A stretch of 5,925 bases of DNA, from assembly GCA_002414205.1 (NCBI GenBank), contig DHYQ01000008.1, positions 1 to 5,925 on the forward strand. Reading direction: 5' to 3'. Shown piece by piece: positions 5,220-5,925 of this stretch. The stretch is from Gallionellaceae bacterium UBA5126 (GTDB lineage Bacteria; Pseudomonadota; Gammaproteobacteria; Burkholderiales; Gallionellaceae). Below the pieces are notes generated by a model. The model was not told where the DNA came from, did not search any database, and worked only from the letters and a program-made list of their open reading frames with translations. The translations under genes and the position numbers were made by a program. Every line of letters begins with the position of its first letter. Within the stretch, counting starts at the first letter, position 1.

Positions 5220-5925
5220 ATGTCTGATCACGACAAAATCTATTCGACAAAATTGCAGGACACGCTGGAGCGCAAAACGGTTCTGATGTTTGTTGGCGCC
5301 GCTCTGACAGTTGCGGTGGCCGGTATCGTTGAAATTGTGCCCTTGTTCTACTTGGACACCACTATGACGCACAAGTCGCCCAACGTGGTGGCCGCGCAAA
5401 AGGCAGCGGGTGATACCGCTCCTATCGTGTGGGATCGCAAGGCTGGTCAGTCGCTGGATGACTGGAAGCCTGGTGACGGTGTTCGCCCTTACAAGCCGCT
5501 GGAACTGGCGGGCCGCGAAGTGTACATCCGTGAAGGTTGCTACCTGTGTCACTCCCAAATGATCCGTCCATTCCGCGACGAAAAGGATCGTTATGGTCAC
5601 TATTCGGTTTCTTCCGAATCCATGTATGACCATCCGTTCCAATGGGGTTCCAAGCGTACCGGGCCTGACTTGGCACGTGTGGGTGGCAAGTACTCTGATG
5701 AGTGGCATCGCCGCCATCTGCGTTATCCACGCCAAGTGGTGCCTGAGTCTGTGATGCCAAACTTCTTCTTCCTCGAAAAGAATAAGTTGGATGTGGACAA
5801 TGTGAAGAAGACCATGGAAGTCATGAACAAGATGCCTTTCTATCCGGCTAACTACACACAAGCAGACATCGAAAGCGCCAAGGATGCGGTGGATGGCAAG
5901 ACAGAAATGGACGCCGTTATTGCCT
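5220..5925 (+). CDS. ccoO: cbb3-type cytochrome c oxidase subunit II, monoheme (cut by window edge)
   Basis: CcoO is the membrane-anchored monoheme cytochrome c subunit that passes electrons to CcoN. The frame is open for 235 codons to the window end. One membrane helix spans about residues 21-43 (ending [10 protein letters not shown]), with the rest periplasmic. The heme c site is CYLCH at 107-111, within [18 protein letters not shown], and M179 in ESVMPNF is the likely axial methionine. Other family signatures are [25 protein letters not shown] and WHRRHL. The visible C-terminal motif KTEMDAVIA shows that little of the protein is missing. Between the helix and [11 protein letters not shown] there are about 35 extra residues (roughly 50-86) compared with the CcoO proteins I know. 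The start has AAGGAG at 5206-5211, overlapping the ccoN stop. ccoQ and ccoP would be expected next. Confidence 0.97.
   Translation, partial: MSDHDKIYSTKLQDTLERKTVLMFVGAALTVAVAGIVEIVPLFYLDTTMTHKSPNVVAAQKAAGDTAPIVWDRKAGQSLDDWKPGDGVRPYKPLELAGREVYIREGCYLCHSQMIRPFRDEKDRYGHYSVSSESMYDHPFQWGSKRTGPDLARVGGKYSDEWHRRHLRYPRQVVPESVMPNFFFLEKNKLDVDNVKKTMEVMNKMPFYPANYTQADIESAKDAVDGKTEMDAVIA

Noticed and set aside
3912..5861. A very long open frame (649 codons) on the minus strand across ccoN and ccoO
   Set aside because: It is antisense to two unmistakable genes, its translation is His/Gln/Thr-rich with no recognisable domain, and its openness follows from the codon bias of the sense genes.

Overview
The window looks like chromosomal DNA of a Gram-negative proteobacterium, most likely a betaproteobacterium. 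The reasons are a zinc-type methionyl-tRNA synthetase, a proteobacterial cbb3 oxidase operon in ccoN-ccoO order, strong Shine-Dalgarno sites and moderate GC. The placement rests on protein character alone. I see no tRNA or rRNA gene, CRISPR array, insertion sequence, integrase or other sign of a mobile region.

Layout: (1) 1-764, minus strand: the first 254 codons of metG, cut by the window edge. (2) 765-1163: a gene-free divergent intergenic region holding three inverted repeats, one of them an 8-bp hairpin just before the next ribosome binding site. (3) 1164-2543, plus strand: a probably secreted protein of unknown function, with a signal peptide, an N-terminal domain with two cysteines, and three copies of an 81-residue domain joined by Ser/Gly/Arg-rich linkers. 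(4) 2575-2616: a strong intrinsic terminator. (5) 2645-3517: a membrane-anchored prohibitin/SPFH protein. (6) 3518-3776: the ccoN leader region, with two tandem inverted repeats; the second is followed by T6 and looks like a terminator or attenuator. (7) 3777-5207: ccoN, starting at a GTG with an ideal Shine-Dalgarno site. (8) 5220 to the window end: ccoO, open at the right edge, with an apparent insertion of about 35 residues before its heme c site.

How the genes relate: ccoN and ccoO are 12 bp apart and clearly one operon. They encode the heme-copper catalytic subunit and the membrane-anchored monoheme cytochrome c subunit of a high-affinity terminal oxidase for low-oxygen respiration; ccoQ and ccoP would be expected beyond the right edge. 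The prohibitin homologue is also a membrane protein, but nothing here ties it to the oxidase beyond adjacency. The secreted repeat protein and metG appear to be independent units.

Most of the window is ordinary core genome. The points most worth a second look are the uncharacterised triplicated-domain secreted protein, the terminator-like hairpin in the ccoN leader, the absence of a recognisable FNR/ANR box there, and the insertion in CcoO. I found no convincing new multi-gene system.
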